From contig JAJFZO010000606.1 of the NCBI GenBank assembly GCA_021397835.1, forward strand, positions 1 through 64,000: DNA of 64,000 bases. Reading direction: 5' to 3'. Numbering within the stretch: the stretch's first letter is position 1; each line of letters starts with the position of its first letter. A model generated the notes under the pieces. That model was given only the letters and a program-made list of their open reading frames with translations, was not told where the DNA came from and made no database searches. Positions 60,140-64,000 of this stretch are shown piece by piece. The translations under genes were made by a program, and so were the position numbers. This DNA comes from Moringa oleifera (Eukaryota > Streptophyta > Magnoliopsida > Brassicales > Moringaceae).

Positions 60140-61064
60140 AATGTTGATGTTTTTGCTTAGACAATAGTGGACATGCTAGGGATCAACCCTAAAGTACCTA
60201 TCCAGAACTTGAGTGCTAACCCTACTTGAACTCGTTCGACAAAAAAAGAGGACTTTCTCTATAGAAATTCAGTAGGCAATCAAACGAGAAGTAGAGGTGC
60301 TGTTGTAGGCAAGATTCATTAGGGAAGTGTGGTACTCAGAATGGCTGGCCAATGTCATCATGGTCAAAAAGGATAATGGAAAATGGAGGATGTGCGTAGA
60401 TTTTACAGATCTTAACAAAGCATTTCTACAAGACAACTACTCTTACCGAAGATCGATCAGTTGGTGGATAACACCTCAGGCCATGAAATGTTTAGCTTCA
60501 TGGATGCATACTCTAGATACAATTAGATCAGGATGAAATCTGAAGATGAAGAGAAAACTTCTTTTATTACTGACCTGGGTACCTATTGTTAAAGGGTAAT
60601 ACCATTCAATTTGAAGAATGTAAGAGCCATGTACCAACATCTTAACAATTAAGTTTTTAACCAACAGTTGTCAAAAAACATCTAGAGGCATACGTGGATG
60701 ATCTCATTGTTAAGAGCAAGAAAAAGCTTGGCCATACAAAAGATCTAGAGGAAACCTTTACCTATTTACGAAAGTATGACATGACCTGAACCTTGGTAAA
60801 TGTGCTTTCAAAGTGTCCTCGGGAAAGTACCTAGGGTTCATGGTGACGCAAAGGGGAATTGAGGCAAATCCAAAACGGATCAAAGTAATAATTGACGTGG
60901 AAGCACCATGGAATATCATAAAAGTCCAATGGTTGATGAGAAGGCTAATGGCCTTGAATGGTTTCATGTCCAAATCAGTTGAGCGATGCCTTTCCTTTTT
61001 CAAAGTTCTTAAGGAGATAAAAGCCTTTCAATGGATGCCTATGTGTTATGAAACATTTAATTAA
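60140..61064 (+). pseudogene. Tat reverse transcriptase remnant
   Basis: Segments in order and in shifting frames are ANVDVFA, EWLANVIMVKKDNGKWRMCV, DFTDLNKAF, LVDNTSGHEMFSFMDAYS, HLEAYVDDLIVKSKKKLGHT (60691-60702 codes YVDD) and LGFMVTQRGIEANPKRIKVI, then LNGFMSKSVERCLSFFKVL. These match the palm and thumb of gypsy reverse transcriptase. The catalytic YVDD box is intact, but its frame is disconnected from the upstream motifs and stops intervene. It sits between the protease and the RNase H remnant, as expected. Confidence 0.9.
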
Positions 61065-61084
61065 CTCAAAGTCTATCTCTAAAC

Positions 61085-61450
61085 CCATCGTTACTAATCA
61101 AGCAAGCAACATAGAGAGTTACACATGTATTTGTCCATTAGTGAAAAGGCAATCGGCACTATGTTTTTAAGGGTAGAAGAAAGAGTCCAAAAGCTAGTGT
61201 ACTATGTCAAGAAGGTGTTGTAAGGACAAAAGATGAGGTACCGCAAGCTAGAAAAAGTAGCCTTCGCCTTGATCATTGTAGCTAAGAAGTTATAATCATA
61301 CTTCTAAGCACCTTTATCATCGTTAACCCAGATCAACAACTTTATCAAATCCTCAGTAAGATGGAAACCTTAAGAAGAATAGCGAAGCGATCAATTGAGC
61401 TAGGGGAGTTTGATATACATTATCAACCGAGGATAGCCATCAAAGCCCAT
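61085..61450 (+). pseudogene. Tat RNase H region remnant
   Basis: Weak frames (TKQAT at the start, ILSKMETLRRIAKRSIELGE and FDIHYQPRIAIKA near 61400-61445) match the connection region after the reverse transcriptase (usually KWAIELGEFDIxYxPRTAIKxQALADF). The expected RNase H domain after it is missing, apparently by deletion. Confidence 0.75.
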
Positions 61451-61599
61451 TGGTGGATTTCATAGTGGAATGCACTTTCACTAATCCATTACTTGATCCT
61501 AGGAACTTAGAGACGAAGGACCTTGAGGAAGAAACAAGTGCCTTCGATAAAGAAAAAAGAAAAAATCAAAAGAATGACGAGGAATATGAATGAGAATTA

Positions 61600-62165
61600 A
61601 CAGAACCATACTTTAGGCTACGATTAATGCCTCCACGACACTCGCAAACCAACAGCCTAGTAGAGGTCACTAACAAAACCATACTTTAGGCCTTGAAGGC
61701 GAGGTTAGACAATGCAAAAGGAGTATGGAGGAAGAGTTATACAACATCTTATTGGTGTATCGAACAACAAACCAAACCACCATAAGGGAGCCACCATTCT
61801 CATTGGATTGTAGAACCAAGGCGGTGGTGCTCGTAAAGATAGGCATGACCTTGCATTAAGTGCAAGCATACATGAAAAAGCAAATGATGATGATTTATGG
61901 GCTAACTTAGACTTACTAGAAGAACATATAGAATAGGCCAAGATAAAAGTTATAGTCTATCGACAAAGGGTAGCTCGTTATCATAATTGGAGGGTCAAAG
62001 AAAAGGCGTTCTTGGAAGGAAACTTGGTCATGTGAAGAATTAGTGTGTCGAACTGCAGGAAAGCTCCCTCACAATTGGGAAGGCTTATATCAGGTGAGAA
62101 AGGTGATGGGGATAGGAATTTACAAGTTAGCTACCTTAAATGGTAAGAAGATACCAAGGACCTAG
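61600..62165 (+). pseudogene. Tat integrase C-terminal remnant
   Basis: The frame reads MPPRHSQTNSLVEVTNKTIL, QALKARLDNAKG, later frames give RQRVARYHN-like and KLPHNWEGLYQ-like segments, and the end is close to a typical LDGxxxPRTWN motif. These correspond to the end of the integrase core (YPQxNGQAExxNKxIL) and the C-terminal domain that binds LTR ends. The HHCC finger and the first two catalytic acidic residues are absent. The words ACCATACTTTAGGC occur twice (61602 and 61679), suggesting a local duplication at the deletion scar. Confidence 0.8.
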
Positions 62166-62341
62166 AGTGTAAAAAACTAAAGAATGTACTAATGAAATTT
62201 GTGATCCCACCAAGGAACCAATGAGCAAAAAGGTATTTTTCCTAACTTTTCCTCTTAACTCTTCATAGTGGTAATGAAAAAAAGTAGGACATAGGAATTC
62301 GACAACCCTAGGTCGCAAAATACCCAAGCCATGGGCCATAA

Positions 62342-62660
62342 AGTATCAAGGCTGTAAGGTAACTAGCTTGTAAAAAGAACTAGTTTGCAAAAGAGGCTAG
62401 TCCACCCGAAAGGGCTAGTTCGCAAAAGGACTACTCCATAGGCTGCAAAATACCCAGGCCATGAGTTGCAAGGTATCTTGGACGCAAGATAACTAGCCTA
62501 CAAAAAGGACTAGTTCATGAAAAAGGCTAGTCAACAAAGGGCTAGTCCATAAAAGAAGCTAGTCCATAAAAAGGGCTATTTCACAAAAGAAACCAATCTA
62601 CAGAATGGCTAGTCCACAAAAGGGTGTCCGCAAAAGACTAAACCAAAAAGCACTAACACA
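62342..62660. repeat. Tandem repeats in the pol-3' spacer of the Tat element
   Basis: About 15 irregular units of 18-24 bp built on GGCTAGTCCACAAAAG cover this stretch, with two longer higher-order parts beginning CAAAATACCCAAGCCATG (62317 and 62444). Such satellite-like spacers are frequent in Tat and Ogre type elements. Confidence 0.75.
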
Positions 62661-62869
62661 CAAAACATACTACCCCACAAGAAAACCAGTTTGTTGAGCA
62701 AATTGCTTATTCGTCAAATGATCAAGTGGTTATGGAGGATAAATCTATGATAAAAATCGCAAAACTAAACTTGGTGACCAAGGCACTAATGAGAGCGACG
62801 GCTTAAGATGAAAGAAAATATCCATTCCATTGAACAAAGTAAAAGAAGACACATTTAAAAATAAATAAC

Positions 62870-64000
62870 GGGGCCTAATCTAGGCAAACTGCATTTGCAG
62901 CATCCTTAGGCAACACTGAAGTAGGAAAAGCAAAGGACGGGGGAATGATCGCATAATCCATCTAGTCCACTTAATTGAGGTCCCCATCTGGATGAACTTC
63001 AACCAATTGGCACTTCATGTCCTAAAGAGTGATTACATAGGCATTAGAGGAAAATTTTATTTTTTCCTCTAAACACTCATCCAATTCCTTATAGGATTCA
63101 TGGCCTCATCTTAACCGATAAAAATGCGTGCCTTTGTATTAATTCAAAAAGTAACTAATTGGTCATCCATCTCAGACAATTGTTGACGAGTTACCTTTAA
63201 CTCTTTAACGTTGGCCTTTAATGTGTCGTCCAAAGCAACAATGCGGTAGGAAAGTTGACCTTTCTTCACTCTGACTTGCTTAAGCTCCTTTAATACAACG
63301 ATCATCTTGTTCAAGGAAGTCGATGGGCATGCCTCCATATCCTTTGCTTCTTAATTTTACCCAAAGGAGACATTTGATGACAATAGGAAAATTAGAAGCC
63401 ACCTACCAAGGAAGAGAGAAGTAAGATAAAAAAAAAGAAGAGAAAAAAAGGAAGAGGAATGAAAGATTTAGCTAATCGATATGAACCATGGCATCGCTTG
63501 TAACCTCATCTAAGGTTTCGTTATTAAATCGACTAAGGTCAACAGAGAGACTATAGTGGGTGGTCAAAGGCAACTTGGGGGTTTGACATGGAATTTAAGG
63601 TGCAAACTGACAACAATGGGATAAACTTTGGCATTAGCGACAATAGGGCTTGAGTTGCTGCAGCAAGCACTAGTGCAACGAGTGGTGGTTGTGAGGAGAC
63701 CGCCACAATGGTGGAAGATGAAGGCCTGACTATAGTGGTGGTTGGCATGATGGTTAAGACCATGGTTGAGGAAGAAGACCACGTTGCATAGGAGGTCAAC
63801 AGACCTGATTTAGAGGAATGCCTTTTCTTGTGCCTTGATCCTTCTATGATATTGTAAGCTTTACTTTACGTTTCACGTGCTCATGGATAATGGTAGCCTC
63901 AGTAAAAGAAAGTGACATTTCGGCGAAAGCTATGAAGTCAGTAGAGTCAGTGATATTAGAAAATCACATAGTTGGATGCGCTTTTGAAAAAAACAAAAGA
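62870..64000 (-). pseudogene. Antisense ORF of the Tat element, fragmented
   Basis: On the strand opposite to gag-pol, frames run from beyond 64000 down to about 62870. They include KAHPTM and FAEMSLSFTEATIIHEHVKR (63870-63980), a serine/threonine-rich part SSSTMVLTIMPTTTIVRPSS (63551-63799) and a 64-codon predicted coiled coil (63144-63338) with SLNKMIVVLKELKQVRVKKG and VKELKVTRQQLSEMDDQL. Position, orientation and a low-complexity plus coiled-coil layout fit the antisense ORFs known from some Tat-lineage elements between integrase and 3' LTR. Function is unknown in general. Stops and frame shifts mean this copy is not expressed as one protein. Confidence 0.6.

Larger units (their letters stand above)
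56954..64000 (+). mobile_element. Ty3/gypsy retrotransposon, Tat lineage (runs out of window)
   Basis: Plus-strand order is putative 5' LTR (56954-57544), primer-site region, gag, protease, reverse transcriptase, a short RNase H remnant, the integrase end, a tandem-repeat spacer and an antisense ORF. The motifs closely follow Tat elements: GGCATCGTCTGTAGGAAT after the LTR, a histidine-rich FHRDHxH gag motif, NNGSSVDILYYQAFKR, LANVIMVKKDNGKWRMCVDF and YVDDLIVKSK. Frames shift repeatedly and stops are frequent, so the copy is dead. About 2 kb of pol (most of RNase H and the integrase core) is deleted near 61450-61600. The 3' LTR must lie beyond 64000. Confidence 0.88.

Overview
The window reads as nuclear DNA of a flowering plant with a repeat-rich genome. 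It is AT-rich, contains no intact protein-coding gene, and consists of layered, decayed mobile elements and organelle-derived DNA. The evidence for a plant nucleus is direct: CACTA (En/Spm) transposons with CACTACTACAAA ends and 3-bp target duplications, Ty3/gypsy and Ty1/copia remnants, a mitochondrial nad3-rps12 gene pair in broken form, and a mutated copy of the plastid rrn23-trnA-trnI region. I cannot name the species. Assignments rest on reading translations and comparing with remembered family signatures; percent identities were not computed.

Layout. 1-1170 is one copy of a ~1.15 kb repeat whose second copy lies at 39191-40362. 1390-2830 holds minus-strand debris of a gypsy reverse transcriptase next to a copia protease/integrase. 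4911-12395 is a mitochondrial nad3-rps12 pair (minus strand), with rps12 split by a 6.9 kb CACTA element (5153-12058). 17440-19260 is a minus-strand gypsy fragment (gag start, tRNA-Asp type primer site, probable LTR). 20972-23509 is a second, inverted CACTA copy. 27119-28935 is a short non-autonomous CACTA copy with a perfect CCT duplication. 33230-33610 carries another gypsy fragment. 35186-37765 is plastid-derived DNA. 40363-44885 is a fourth CACTA copy, lacking its left end, which retains the start of the TNP2-type transposase and carries what looks like a captured host gene fragment. 56954-64000 is a Tat-lineage Ty3/gypsy element (LTR, gag, protease, reverse transcriptase, integrase tail, antisense ORF) running out of the window.

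How the parts relate. The four CACTA copies are one family. Read together they give its plan: a TNP2-type gene and a second gene combining a Transposase_24-like region with a Ulp1 (C48) protease-like domain, both on one strand; a GC-rich ~72-bp minisatellite; an AT-rich ~163-bp tandem array; and long terminal arrays of short hairpins. No copy in the window can encode an active transposase. The mitochondrial and plastid tracts have many C-to-T and G-to-A changes, as expected for old, methylated, non-functional nuclear copies. Long stretches between the named features have the look of plant mitochondrial intergenic DNA, but only nad3-rps12 could be proved.
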